Shown piece by piece: positions 26,901-38,400 of a stretch of 64,000 nt of DNA. The position numbers were made by a program, and so were the translations under genes. Positions within the stretch are counted from its first letter, which is position 1, and each line of letters begins with the position of its first letter. This DNA comes from Trachythela sp. YZ-2020 (taxonomy: Eukaryota; Cnidaria; Anthozoa; Malacalcyonacea; Clavulariidae), in contig JADLSH010000393.1 of NCBI GenBank assembly GCA_016169945.1, forward strand, positions 12,147,001-12,211,000, given 5' to 3'. Below the pieces are notes generated by a model. It did not search any database. It was not told the origin of the DNA and worked only from the letters and a program-made list of their open reading frames with translations.

Positions 26901-29900
26901 ACAGAAGATGGCGTGGCTTCCCTCGAAGGAATGTTTGCTCAGAAGTCTGAAAAAGAAGAGTGGAAGAAACAAGGCCTCTTCTTCTACGGAAAAGGATTGT
27001 GGAAAGTTGCATCGAAATGTTTTGCCATGGCTGATGAAGAGACGTGGGTGAAAAAGTGTGATGCGCATGAACAAGCTGCTAAAGCTGCTGCACTGACGAG
27101 TGAACCTCGCAAGCTGAGATTGGAGTTTGTGAAAGCTGCTGAACTTTTTTTAGAATGTGCAATGAAAGATGAAGCAGAGAAATGCCTGTACAATGCACGA
27201 GAGCGTATTCTCCTGGCCGAGCTACATGAAAAATCCAGCAACGTAAGTATCATAACCAATGACATGTATAATGCTGGATGGCTTGCTCCACTGCTTGCTC
27301 TCATAATTTAATTAAGAATAATTAATTCTCGGTTAAAATGCAACGAGAGATAACTCGAATGATATAGTGTATTTTACATTCAATAGTTTCCCAGTTTCCT
27401 TAAAAATTGACGTGATGTAGTTATACCATCTACCTGCGGGATGATCTTGAAAAAAATGAGGGTGCAACACATTTATGCAGTTTGATAGTCTTTTAAAATT
27501 TGCACAGTTGCTGGATGTTATAAATATATAAAACCTCAAAAATATGTATATATGGAGATTACATAGACTCGTACATAGTTATTTTTTTATAAATTTACAA
27601 TTGCGTGATGCTTGATAGATTAATTAGATATGGCTATCTAAACCAGACTACACCAGCGGCGGAAATTTCGGTAGGCAGGACCCTGGGTAGGACAGATATA
27701 ACGCATGAAAATGCGTGTAAAAATCGTTGGAGCTGATTTATTCCTGCTAGAGGGCCTAAGTTGCATTTTTCGCAACTGCTCCTGGCTAGGTCTAAAAATG
27801 TATATACGTTTTCGTTCGAATATTCCACCTACAAACACCTTCTACTATTAGTCCTATCGAACGAGATGCCAAGAAAAAATCTTGATTTATTAAATATAAA
27901 TGAAAACGGTATTTGTTTCTAAAAATGAAAGAAATCCTCCTATATCTTTTTTAAAACATTGCAGGTTATTGAGGCAGGTTTTTTTTACTATATTCGTTTG
28001 TACAAAACAGGAAGACACTTTAAATATCTAATTACGATTACAACATTTTTAAAAACCATTTAATTGCCTTTGCTACCGTTGCGACAAAAATTCTAAATTT
28101 AAAGATTTTTTATTTTTATAATCCAGAATATTGTGGTGGGTCTGCTATAAAGTCACTGCATGTAGTTAAATTGAAATTTGTTGAAAGCCACATTAACCCG
28201 TATCTTTTTCTTCTATTTTGTACATAGTTCCTGCAGGCTGCAAAGATTTTTCAAAAAGAGGGAAAATTCCGGGATGCTGCCAGAAATTTTGAGAGTGCAC
28301 ATGATTTCGAGAGGGCAGTCGATTGTTTGCTTAAAGTCAATCGTTATAACGAAGTCTTAAACATAATTTCCAGATATAACGATTTGGTTCGGCGCGGACA
28401 GGAGAACATCATTTCAAGACATCTTCGTTTTGATCAAAGAGATGAAAGCATTTGTTATCAGGCTGCAAAGTTCTACCAACGTCGTGGTGACGATCGCCTC
28501 ATGGCAGATGCCTTAGAAAGATTGCCCAATGTTGAAGATCGTATTACTTTCCTCCAGAAGAATGGTTTCTTTGATCAAGCCGCTGAGTTATTGTTAAGAG
28601 AAGGGAAGTCACAAGAAGCAGCAAGGTTAATGAGATCAAAGGGTAAATTTTTAGAAGCAGCTCGTTTTAGTGATGATGATAAGTTTATTGCTGAATGTTA
28701 TTTATTGTCCGCCCGTTCAACTCTTCATTCTACGCAAAAAGAAGTTCGGAACAGAGAGACTGAAGAATTGATCGAAGGACTTCTGGAACGTGCCACTGAA
28801 ATGTATAAAAGATGTAATAATCTCAATGGTCAAGCTGAAGTCAAGTTCGCTAGAGGTCAATTTTACAGTAATGTTGAAGATTTGGAAGATGCTGTGGAAA
28901 TGTACTACCAGACACAAAACTATTCCGCTCTTACTGAATGCTTTCTCTTGCTCATGAATACCGAGAAGGACCCCAGAAACTTTTCTCGTCCCAAAGCCAT
29001 AGCTACTTTGAGAGGTCTACTTCATCTTATTCTTGCTCTTCATAAAGAAAGTATAGAAAACAGTGAACGTACGGCCATTTCAATGTGTCATGCGTTCTTT
29101 GGACTTGAGGATACAGATGACGTACACACCAAGAAAGTACCACACCTGGAAATGGTCAGATTTACTAATATTCAAAATGTCCAAACCAGGTCTACCCAAG
29201 ATGAAGTAATACCAGCCAAAGAAGCGGACAAGTTGATCAAAGACCGCCTTTTCCAAATGGCGCACGATCTTATTGAAGAACTATGGAACAAACACCAAGA
29301 AACCAACGACCGATGTACACCATGTCCTCATTTCATAGCTGGTACCACATGTGACGTCGAGACATGCACTTACCAGCATGGTGAGCTAACCAGAGTCCAC
29401 TTTGGCGACCGATTTTACGCATTGCTGTTTTTAGTTACTTTGGAAGAGACAATCACCATGTTTCTTAAAGAAATGAAGAGAGAGTCGGCTAAAGTGAAGA
29501 ATCAACTTCAAGAACTGCTGTTTATTCTCCCAGAATTTACAGCTTGTCAGTGGCTATACGAACTGCTGTTCCCCCGAAATGGGCAGCTTGTTGCATCGTA
29601 TTTCCTATCTGAAAGTGATGTCTCCTTATTACGTCGCAGGGTTTCTGGTCGTATAATTGAGTTCGCGAAAACATCCTTGTGGTACGGTTCTAGTGAAAAG
29701 AAAAGATGGTCTAGTTCAGATCTTTTTATTGAAGTGTCTAACTTGATGCATATTGCTGGCGCCCCTGTTGGAAACCTGTATAACCTGCTTAGTGTGGAGG
29801 AGAGAAAGTTTGAAAATCGTAATGTTGCATTTCCTCCGGGTATGTTACTTGACAGAAGCTCTGGACGTTTTGATATCTTCAGCAAGAATCTGGAACGCTC

Positions 29901-32346
29901 CAAAAGTAGAGTATATTTGAACGGCGATGTTTTTGGATCTATTCATGCTGTTGTTAAGAAGTTCTTGTTTACCCCCGCTAAAAGAAGAGGTTTGCCCTAT
30001 CCGTCCATTGCTAATGCTGTGATGATTTTGGAGCGTCACCTGACGACGTGCCTCATGTTGTACACTCGCCTAATGATGAACGAGACAATCGTGTGCATAC
30101 CAGAAAGTTACATTTCAATGATCAATTTCTGGGATTTTATTGACCGACCTCAAACCACCCGAAGCTTCACGTTATACAGTGCAATTCAAAACACTCCGCG
30201 ATTTGCTCAAGGACAAGATAACTTTAATCGCTTATTGGAACTTACATGGTCTATCGTGGCACTAACATTCGGTGAAATTAGGTGGAATTATAATATCGTA
30301 AGCGATGCTATGTGTAGTACATCAGTGAATTGCGTTGAAGCCGAAAGAGTTCTGGTGCTTGTTCTTACTATGCTGTGTAACTGTGGTCGTGGTGTACCTG
30401 AAGAATGTGAAAAACTCATTCGTGAGCATCTTCTTATGTTACAACTTCGCCAAGACCTGCCAGAGAAGCTAAAAAGGTGTATTGAAGATGTGCGTAACGC
30501 AACTGGTTTTCAAGATGTTGTTCTGTGTTTAAGAGAGCTCTTGATACGAAAACCTCGGCAAGAAAGGCTTTGTGACGTTACGTGGGATGACCGTAACGTT
30601 AGGAGCAGTCGTAGAAATTGTCAGATTATTAAGTATTCGAAGCATTTTCGTTATTCAGAAATTGATGTAAGAACACTTTCAGACAATACAGAAAGGCGAC
30701 CTGAAGAACCGGAAGCTACTGAAGATGAAATAACTGATAATTATTCACAAATGTTCAACGAAGAAGAAGTACATAGCCAACGACAAGAATACAATGAAGA
30801 CGCAAAGGCAAATGCCTCTTTAGTTATTAAGAGGGCATTAATGGAATGGAAACGGCGAAAGGAGGCGAAAGCGAAATTGGAGGAAGAGATAAAGAATGAT
30901 GCGGTCAAATGTCATTTTCAGTCATTTAAGCTGGACAAATCTGGCTGTACCATTTGTGGTCGTGTACAGTTTGTTGATCGTAGCTCAAACGTCACCGACA
31001 CCACTTCTTCTGAACCATCATCCTCACTAGACCAAGATAAAGAAACAACGTTGACTTGGCAGCCACGTCTTCTACAGCGAAATACTTTCGATACCCATTG
31101 CTCGAAAGGAAGTCCCCACTGGAAGAAAGAGAAATCTTTTGCACAGTTTAAAGCGTTTTATAAAACGCGTGTTTTGGCAACCATAGAAAGAGCCACTCAA
31201 CTACAGGAAGAAATGAAAAAATTAAGAGAAGAAACTGAAGTGGATTGTTCCCTTGATCTTGATCGGTTGAATGATGCTTTGAGCAGGCTACAAATGAAGA
31301 TAAAGAAAGTCGAAGATGAGCGCTCGTGGGATTCTGTGAATCTGATAGTAGGAGCAGCTGAAGACGTAAACAATGTGACTCGAAGGATAAAAAACACGAA
31401 GGGCAGAAAAGGTAATGTCGCTATATTTATATAATATCTCGAACGTGTGTTGCCAGTGTAGGTAGCTTCTGTACAATAAGCTTCGGGTCTTTAGGATCAA
31501 TCTACCTAAAAAGTACAACAAGAACTTCGACGTTTTGAGCGAAGGCCCTTCGTCTGGAAGTTACTAGCCAACTAACTATACTTTGTATTATACCTTGTCA
31601 TTAGCCGAATTCATATTAGGGACGGGAAACTCGTCTTAGACGGGAAACTCGTCTGTGAAAACCCGTCTGAATATGAATTTAGGGACGGATTTAAGACGAG
31701 TTTCCCGTCTAGATGTGATTCCCGTCTAACTTTCCCGTCTGTTTGGACGGGAAAGTTAGACGGGAAACTCGTCTGCCCCCGGATTCATATCAGACGAGTT
31801 TCCCGTCCCTAATATGAATTCGGCTATTGTTTGGCCGTGGTTCTTTTACCACATACAGTGATCTAATATTCTGGTTCTGTGGGCGTTATTTAATAACATA
31901 ACCCCCATCAGAAATAGAACATCTGAAACATAAAATATGATTTAATGAAGTTGCTGATAACTTTTTTAAGAAATATAGAATGCATTTAAATTAAAGACTT
32001 ATGTTGTTTAGTTCTATATTACAGTATGTGCACATATATTTAAGTGTATTTACATGAGGGCACGATCGAGGGTACTGTGCCATCCAGGATCCGTTGTTGT
32101 AATGTTCACTTGAGCCTTTATATCTTCGAAACTACAAATCTAAATTAGAAACTAAGGTATCACTAAACTGTGCGTAATGTCTTTAAAGGCGGTGTAAAAC
32201 CACGCGAACATGGCGTTAATCAAGATTCAGGCGATGAAGAATTTGCAGATGATCGGCTCGATGACGATACAGTTGGTCATTTGAAAGACGTAAATAGCGT
32301 AAGACGTAACAAGAGAAATGGTAGACCAAAAGGCAAAAGGAGGTGA
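11919..32346 (+). CDS. TRANK1: TRANK1-like TPR, ankyrin and UvrD-type helicase protein
   Basis: Ten coding exons splice in phase: 11919-12173, 18234-18449, 19044-19292, 19595-19825, 20075-20228, 21613-22056, 22661-25924, 26604-27242, 28228-31411 and 32189-32346. An in-frame TAA just upstream supports the ATG at 11919. Removing one extra C at 25636-25639 gives about 2,930 residues, close to vertebrate TRANK1. Exons 1-5 carry TPR repeats (IYSNRALSHYNIGNQ, LHSNRSHVYLKKKQF) and exons 6-7 ankyrin repeats. SF1 helicase motifs follow: Walker A GRSGTGKTT near 24175, VDETQD near 25335, GDTAQS, NYRSH, YEAKGLEFDDV and YTALTRAR. A CCCH finger (C-x8-C-x4-C-x3-H) is near 29325, helical repeats surround it, and a coiled coil and basic tail end the protein. 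The insert between motifs I and II is very long and acidic. A KKKKRKKK-type stretch may act as a nuclear signal. Function is unproven; a nucleic-acid-dependent ATPase is the family expectation. Confidence 0.9.
12278..12773. mobile_element. Foldback element, about 200-bp arms
   Basis: The left arm from ATACTTAGGCTCAAATGA through GTGGTTTTGCCTTGTGA is matched in reverse by the right arm from TCACAAGGCAAAACCGC through TCATTTGAGCCTAAG. The centre is a GGGTTGGGTGGGGTTTGGG-type spacer. The outer end of the right arm was hit by the hAT element that follows. Confidence 0.65.
12774..13357. mobile_element. Non-autonomous hAT element with perfect 8-bp TSD
   Basis: The ends are CAGGGATGGATCCA and its inverse TGGATCCATCCCTG. 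The flanking 8 bases TTCTGAAC are identical at 12766-12773 and 13358-13365, which is diagnostic of hAT insertion. The sub-ends are rich in runs of G or C (GGGGGGGTGC). The 584-bp interior has no transposase. Confidence 0.85.
13376..13515. repeat. Cluster of TTCCTATAG-type short palindromic repeats
   Basis: Variants of ATTCCTATAGGA and its parts occur about ten times in both orientations within 140 bases. They are not an exact tandem array, and no coding potential or flanking duplication is visible. Confidence 0.6.
14965..15770 (-). pseudogene. Decayed DIRS-type retrotransposon: RT and RNase H fragments
   Basis: On the minus strand, successive frames show reverse transcriptase pieces (HLNQFLRYEHFKMENI, then VIKIDLKDAYFTVPI, then KPVVGLLRQLGIRII) broken by stops and frameshifts. 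A RNase H piece follows at 15218-14991 (SLHINCLELLAGAFALKAF then LLMDNTTAAN). The order and wording match tyrosine-recombinase retroelements of the DIRS group. No tyrosine recombinase is found downstream. Possible gag-like remnants continue upstream to about 17505, but those are not convincing on their own. Confidence 0.65.
17555..17894 (-). mobile_element. tRNA-derived SINE with (ATTAC)n tail
   Basis: The head at 17894 reads GGGGATTCGGTGGCGCAGTC, with box A GTGGCGCAGTCGTCAGAGC and box B GAGTTCGATTCTC. The body contains the motif TTTTCTCCGGGCACTCCGG followed by TTTCCTCCCACAG, common in metazoan SINE bodies. The 3' end is a short TAATG repeat. It lies directly upstream of the segment that was duplicated to the window start. 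Confidence 0.75.
20553..21240. mobile_element. TIR element in TRANK1 intron 5
   Basis: The ends are inverted TATATACACAAGCTCTGGAT at 20553 and 21240. Flanking TA suggests a Tc1/mariner-like insertion. Inside are a hairpin around CGGATATTGGCTGTG and GCTAGCCAATATCCG, and two poly-T tracts. There is no transposase. Confidence 0.65.
22661..25924 (+). CDS. TRANK1: Large TRANK1 exon: ankyrin end, acidic linker, helicase motifs I-IV, frameshifted
   Basis: This exon holds the last ankyrin-like repeats, a Lys/Glu-rich linker, the P-loop, the DEAQ-like VDETQD, GDTAQS and NYRSH. Reading runs open to 25650, but the family-expected sequence after LLYHFFP continues in the next frame (SFDRLARDQGLFEGPKP). 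One surplus C in T6C4 at 25630-25639 accounts for the break. The exon then closes at a TCTCAG/GTAAGA donor. Everything else in the gene is intact, so an assembly error or a young allele is as likely as a dead gene. Confidence 0.85.
25925..26603. other. TRANK1 intron 7
   Basis: AT-rich intron sequence between the two helicase exons, with no exon or clear mobile element seen. Confidence 0.6.
27737..27842 (+). mobile_element. 3' fragment of the SINE family seen at 6985-7389
   Basis: From box-B-like ATTCCTGCTAGAGGGCC onward this matches the plus-strand SINE arm near 7275-7380, including TTGCATTTTTCG and the CACCTACAAACACC end. The A-box half is missing. It lies in TRANK1 intron 8, which is otherwise AT-rich. 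Confidence 0.6.
28228..31411 (+). CDS. TRANK1: Large C-terminal TRANK1 exon with CCCH finger and coiled coil
   Basis: One exon of 3,184 bases encodes about 1,060 residues with no break. It begins with helical repeats (FLQAAKIFQKEGKFRDAA, FFDQAAELLLREGKSQEAA) of the kind that follow the helicase core in TRANK1. A CCCH finger (CPHFIAGTTCDVETCTYQH) is followed by a long helical region. A C-x2-C near CTICGRV is a possible second metal site. The end is coiled coil (LQEEMKKLREE). The donor AAAAG/GTAATG is in phase 1 and joins the small basic last exon at 32189. Confidence 0.9.
31604..31824. mobile_element. MITE with repeated ACGGGAAA motifs in TRANK1 last intron
   Basis: The inverted ends read GCCGAATTCATATTAGGGACG and the flanks are TA on both sides. 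The interior is made of many copies of GACGGGAAACTCGTCT in both orientations. No coding capacity. Confidence 0.8.
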
Positions 32347-33919
32347 ATTTTAGATCAATAGAACAAATTGAACAATGCCTATGCATTTTACATGGCTGAG
32401 TTAGCATGACAAAATTACTGGATGCTGATTGGTTGAGAGGAGTACAATTAGTATAGGAAATAGCACGGTTCGAGAAGTATTAATGAAAAATTGCACGCGT
32501 GTTTGGCGAAATATTCGTAATACCGCGAGTGCGAAGCACGAGAAAATTTTGATGAGAAAATTTTTTGTTTCTAGCCAATCAAACGACGAAAAAAAAAATT
32601 ATTAAATATTATTTCGTTAATTACTGCAGTACAATTAATGATTAATGATTTCCAAAACAAAAAAAAATGGTTTTTAATTTGTCATATAAAAATCATGCCA
32701 AAGCGCTATGTAATCAAAAATATTAATTAATGGGATTAATAGTGTTCGTGAAAATTGGCCATTTTGGACTCGCAGGGGCTCTCCCAATTTTTTGTTTGCG
32801 ACAACATCCTCTCAATCTAAACTGCTCTTATTTTAATTGCCTACACTACGCTTAATAAATACTGAAATTGTAGTATCTGACATTTTTGCATTATGCGATT
32901 CAATGGCCTTCATCTTGTAAACAATATGCATTTACATGTATGTTTAGTTAATTCTGTCAAAAGGTTTCGGGATTTCAGACATTGTTGCATGAATGCCAAT
33001 TTGTAGTCGAACATTTTAGTGATCATCAAGGCATATTTTAACATATATACTGGGGGGCCACTTGGCCCCCCAGGCCCTCTTGATGGACCCCACTCACACA
33101 AAATTGGCCCCCCACTCCCTGGGTCCTTTATACATCGGGTTGTTTACAGAGTAAATGGTTTGTCTGTGTTTAACGAAATATTGTTTTTATGGCTTATATA
33201 GTTAGTTATTTTTAAAGTTTTAGTTAAAACATTGAAATACTATTGGCTTGGCAATTTCAGAGCTCCAGATTTCAAAATGTTCCTGGGAAAAAACTCCCCC
33301 GGACCCCTACAGGGCTCGCGCTTTCAGCACTCAGATTAAGGGCCCTTTTTCACAAATGGCCCCCCACTTAGAAATCCTTAAAATATGCCCTGGACTGATC
33401 ATGATAGTAATATATTTGTTCCAAATGAGACGAAGGAAAATGAAGATTCGTTCGTGTTTCACTCTATCACTCTTCAGCATTAAATATGTGGGAATTTAAA
33501 TACTTTTGTCGAGGAAAAACGAATTTGTGCTCTAAAATTTTGTACGCAATGAGGAAGAATAAATACCACCAAGAGGCTGGCTAGAATTCTGCATATAAAA
33601 ATGAAGTGGCATCTGCTTATTTAGTACTGAAGGGTGACGTTATTCTTATCAAATGTACTGTAGTGTTTTTGTGTACACACAGACACATTTCAATATCTTA
33701 AGGTCATAAGGTGACTCACTACATTTTCTTTTAAAAATGTAAAAAATCGACGATATAAAAGAACAAAAATTATCAAATAAGGTCCAGAGTGACTGGCATT
33801 CTTTTCAAGTTGAATTACTTCTAACCCAAAATATCCACCATATTCAGCGTTTTTATCTAAGCGTTTTTTCGATCTACAGTGTAAATCGTCCATTTTTAAA
33901 GAAAAAACTGGTAGCAGGG

Positions 33920-34130
33920 CCTTTTTAACCAGTGAAGGTCCTTTTTGTCCAAAGTATAAAAATGGAAAAAACTGAGTTTAGAGGAAAGTTATTGTATTCT
34001 CACAACAAAACCTGGCCCGTTTAGATGGGATATATCAAAAATTGTCTCTGAAAACGCAGGAAATCAAGCCACAGAGACTCAAGAATACAAGAATTTTCTG
34101 GGGGAGGACCTCCAGCCCCCCCTTCGACTT
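33920..34130 (+). repeat. Dispersed repeat, inverted copy at 51510-51720
   Basis: The shared words GTCCGTTTAGATGGGATATAT (with mismatches) and AAGCCACAGAGACTCAAGAA and the flanking CCTTTTTGTCCAAA occur in the same order here and in reverse at 51510-51720. The copies have diverged. The class is not identified; the high-G end is like those of local hAT elements. Confidence 0.55.
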
Positions 34131-34496
34131 CATACACATATAATACACCACCTACATGTTACGTCCCCTTTCGATGATGCCCCCCCACTGATGATTTCTT
34201 AAAAAAGGCCCTGACTGGTAGTGAGCCATTTTAAGCGTTAATTGCAACAGTGTAAATAGGGGCAAATAGCCAAAAACTTGTTTAAAGTATTTTAGGATTT
34301 TTACTCTAAGGCACGTTTTATATCCGTGAAATGCCGTAGGTGACATGCAATTTTGTTACCAAACGTTTTCTGAATTAACTTTATATAGTTCCAAATATAT
34401 GGGTTTTTTTCAAGTAGCAAAAAGTATTGACGGCTCTGCTCCTGACGAAGGGCACCGGAAAGTCGGCCCTTCCTGGCGCTTTTCGTCCCTTAATTA

Positions 34497-34670
34497 CATA
34501 GGCGTAGGAAGCAACTTCAAGTTGGGGGGGGCACTTTGTCTTAAGGGCACCTCTTCTATTAGAAAAGGGCACTTTTTCCATTGTTTCAGCTGGAGAAAAG
34601 GGCACTTTGAAGAAAACTTGGGGGGGGGGGCACGTGCCCCTGTGCCCCCCCCCCGGTTCCTACGCCACTG
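34497..34670. mobile_element. hAT MITE with perfect 8-bp TSD CTTAATTA
   Basis: The ends are CATAGGCGTAGGAA and the inverse of CAGTGGCGTAGGAACC. Flanks CTTAATTA at 34489-34496 and 34671-34678 are identical. The left terminus resembles CATAGGCGTACGGG at 52436, beside the local hAT transposase gene. Confidence 0.85.
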
Positions 34671-35054
34671 CTTAATTATATTTGCAATTGTTTGCAATCT
34701 GTTCTGATTGTGGGACTAGGAGGCATTTAAAGGGATATGGCAATATAAATTTAGTTTATCTCATTTGAAAGAACTTTTAAAATTATATAGAAATCTCCCT
34801 TACCGATTTTTCGTATCTTTCCTAGTTCTTGAAATATTTTGAGAGAAATAATCAAATCAGCGAGCTTAATTCCGCCATCTTGGATTTTTGTGGTATGCTT
34901 GTTAGTATTTTACCCAGAAAGCCAATAGTCATTATGAGCCCAAAATTATACTTCGGTCACTATTTCAAATACCAAATTGGCTGACAACTTTCTAAAAATC
35001 TACTAATTGTCTAATTCCTATTTGGCCTAGGAGTAGTCTTCAGGTTATATGGCT

Positions 35055-35150
35055 TAAAGGCGGATTTCCAGTCCTCGCACGAAGCTCCTCGCAGAACGCT
35101 GCGCAGCGAGCTGCGAGGAGCTTCGTGCGAGGACTGGAAATCCGCCTTTA
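35055..35150. mobile_element. Hairpin MITE with 40-bp perfect arms
   Basis: Bases 35055-35094 are the exact reverse complement of 35111-35150. The ends TAAAGGCGGATTTCCA closely match those of the palindrome at 6262-6502, although the interiors differ. The centre CGCTGCGCAGCG is itself palindromic. Confidence 0.8.
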
Positions 35151-35497
35151 TTTAAGTAAAATTACATAGGTGATTATTGAAAATTCTCAATGCTGATTGG
35201 TTGCGCTACCTCGGATTAATACGCGATAATCACCTAAAGCGTTTTTAAGCCGCTTTTATCGTAAATATTCAATTAAAATATTTTTGATATGTGCATTTTT
35301 TTATATTTTTCCCAATAATTACCTAGTAATTTTACTAAAACAATTATTCACCTCAGGCTCGGTGAATATCGGTGAATAAAAACCATAGATAAAAACCTCG
35401 ACTTCGTCTCGGTTTTACGGCGAGGATAATTAGGGATAATAAGGGGTTTCAGGGTTTTGGTTGCTTGGTTTCTAAACTTTCTATAAATCAAAACAAT

Positions 35498-38400
35498 ATG
35501 GCGAGCATTTCTCAACTCTCTGCTTTACAAGAGTTACTTAAACCGCCGAATAACGAAACTTCCGAAGAAGAAAACGTGAGTAAAATTTGGGTAAAATATC
35601 GTATATTATTGTATAAAAGTTTTTTGTTGAAATAGTTTACACTTCTTTTCGTTTACACCAGATTTTATATAGTTCAAGTGAATTGAAGCGAAACGTTCAG
35701 ACACCAGGCCACATTGGGCCAGTTTATAAGAAAACACCACAGCATATAAATAAAGGTATTAATCATTTAACGATGGTTTGACTATCAAAGTTATTTTGAT
35801 CACAGTACAGTTAATGGAAGTATGTCATGTTTATTAACCCTTTGCTGCATAGATTTGTTCCTTCACGACACATTAATAAAGTGTGAAAGAAAATAAACTG
35901 TGTCTGAGATATTTATCACAAATACATGAAATTATATATAAAACTGAAGCTTGAATACCATAGATTGTAATTATGGAACCTATTTGCATACATAATGGTA
36001 ACAGGCACCTCTTCCTTGGTAGCAGCCACTCTGGAAAGTTTGTATCACAATCTCTCAATATCTTGCTCACAGTATTCAGATAAAATATCTGAGCCCTCCC
36101 CCATCATATGGAATGCCATAATTTACATTGAAAAAGCCAAATATTTCACGCAATGTACGGTTTTATCCTTGTGCTCTAGACATTGTTTACTCGCTTTAGA
36201 GCCATAATTTAAAGGGACAAGTCTTCATTCTTTCATAAAAATTGCCTCAAAAGGTATAAATAGGTAAATTATATCAAAATGTTTGCCATTACACTGCGAA
36301 AACAATGATGTAACATGAAGTATACAACAGCCAGTCACAGAAGCATCTGCAGGTCAAAATGAGTGCATTAATGTGTGCATTAAAGGTTAAGCTTAAACAT
36401 CCATATTTGTGTAAATGCTGTTCAGCTGTTGTTCCGACACAACATGCATGTGTACATGCAACCCTGACATCAGTTTTAGACAATAAAAACCTGAAATCAA
36501 ATGTTATGCGACAAATGTTATGCGACAAATGTTATGCGACAAATGTTATGCGACAAATGTTATGCGACATGACATCACCCCCTCTTGTGATACCTTTGTG
36601 ACGTCATCACTCTAAACACACCCTGAATACTAATTACTTCCAACCCCAGATGGGGGCGGTTACCTACTTATCTACATTCTACAGCTTGACGGCGTTTTCA
36701 CACATATATATATATATATAAATATATATTTGCCTGTAAAAATTCTTGTATTTTTGAACAAGATGAAATTAGGATATAGATTCATGTCTCGCTGTTTATG
36801 CGTTAGGGTCAGCGGTTAGGGTAGGATTGGCAAACAATAAACAGCGAGACGTAAATCTATGACCTGAAAATATGCCACCATTGCATGCTGATCAGACAAT
36901 TATAGTAAGTATACAACACCCCCCCCCCCCATATATAACAAAGGGGTCTTATATGACCCTGCATTTTAAGATATTCATGTATTGTTATGGTTGCGTTATA
37001 GCTAAAAAGATAACCTAAGAAGAGGAAAATATGTACATGTAAAATTCATCACAAAGGGTCTAAACAATATTCTAAATGAGAAAATATGGTATAAATATAT
37101 ATCACTCGCTGATCATATAAATCTCCTTATATTAAGCTGAAAAACAATCAAATAATATCTGGGGTGAAGAGGAAGTACCAGAGTGTGAATTACCAAGTGA
37201 TGACCTGGATGAAAGAGTTGTACCAGAGTATGAATTTCGTTTATAATATTTTGCTTTTCCATGGATAGAAAATAACCCCTCTAATTATAGCAATAATAAC
37301 ACGTTACGGTTTGTAACTAGCAATACAGTGGTGGATAAAGCTACCTGACAAAGGTTCTTTGCTGAAAACGACAGATTTCCTTTAATACTTCAGTCTGGAT
37401 CACTCTTCATATCACGGTTATTGCTCAACTTCATTCATTAAGTGTTAAATATCGTCCAGGCAGATCCAGCATACTCTAATAGTCCGGATGTTATCAGTGC
37501 AGTATACAGTATCCCTGTTATTGTACTGAACAGAAACCTTTCCACAGCTGTTAAAACTTCCTCATTGACATTGGTCATTATGTTAAACTCATTCGTCCCA
37601 TTTCTCTGACTGTGCAGAAATACTTTCTAGGAATATGAACCAGTAAAACATTATTGCAAAAATTTTCCCGGACTATACTGTTTATACAGGCAAATTCCGC
37701 CAATCTATCCTAATGTTGTTGAATTGTATAAATATTAGCTATGAATATGTATGAAATATTAGCTATTCTATAAACTTATATTCTGAAAATGGAAACTGAG
37801 TCTCATTTCCGATATTTCATCAACATGTTTTCGCATTCGCCACTGATATGAACCCTGATATATTTTTCTCTTTTAGGTATAAAATGTTATTTAAACAGAA
37901 AGTAACCTCCGAAGATATATTCCTGGGAATTGGTAATAGGAATCCATCAACAGCTTGTTGCGAGGATTTAGTAGTACGTACACGTAGCAAATCTACTCAA
38001 TACCTTCCTCACATTCATCACCGTTGATGTATTTCTAAACTGTTTTCAGGCTAAAATCCATTTACCAGAAACAAAATACGCTGATGTAAATATAAACGTT
38101 ACGGATACTTTTCTGGATTGTCAAACTCCAAAATAGTAAGTATAACATTGTTCTTTTCGGTAAAACGTATATGTGCATGCACACGTAACGAAAGAACGAA
38201 ACTACAGATTTCACCTACTTACGCAACTGTCTAGTAGGAAATATGAAGATTTACAAGGTGAAAAGCAGTAATTTCCGCGTTTTTTACAAAATAGCAATAG
38301 GTGTGCTTTACATATTGCTTTAATTTATAACAACGCTGACATAGTGACTGACTCGCCCATTAGTTGGTCTATCTCACTTTGCCCAGAGCATGCTTCAAAG

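Larger units (their letters stand above)
32347..35497. other. Intergenic region between TRANK1 and DNAAF6
   Basis: No exon was found. It holds GGCCCCCC-rich repeat fragments at 33050-33400 and 33920-34200, a hAT MITE at 34497-34670 and a hairpin MITE at 35055-35150. The segment near 33920-34130 reappears inverted at 51510-51720. Confidence 0.5.

Noticed and set aside
36499..36568. CRISPR-like array
   Set aside because: Units are contiguous with no spacers, and the sequence is eukaryotic.
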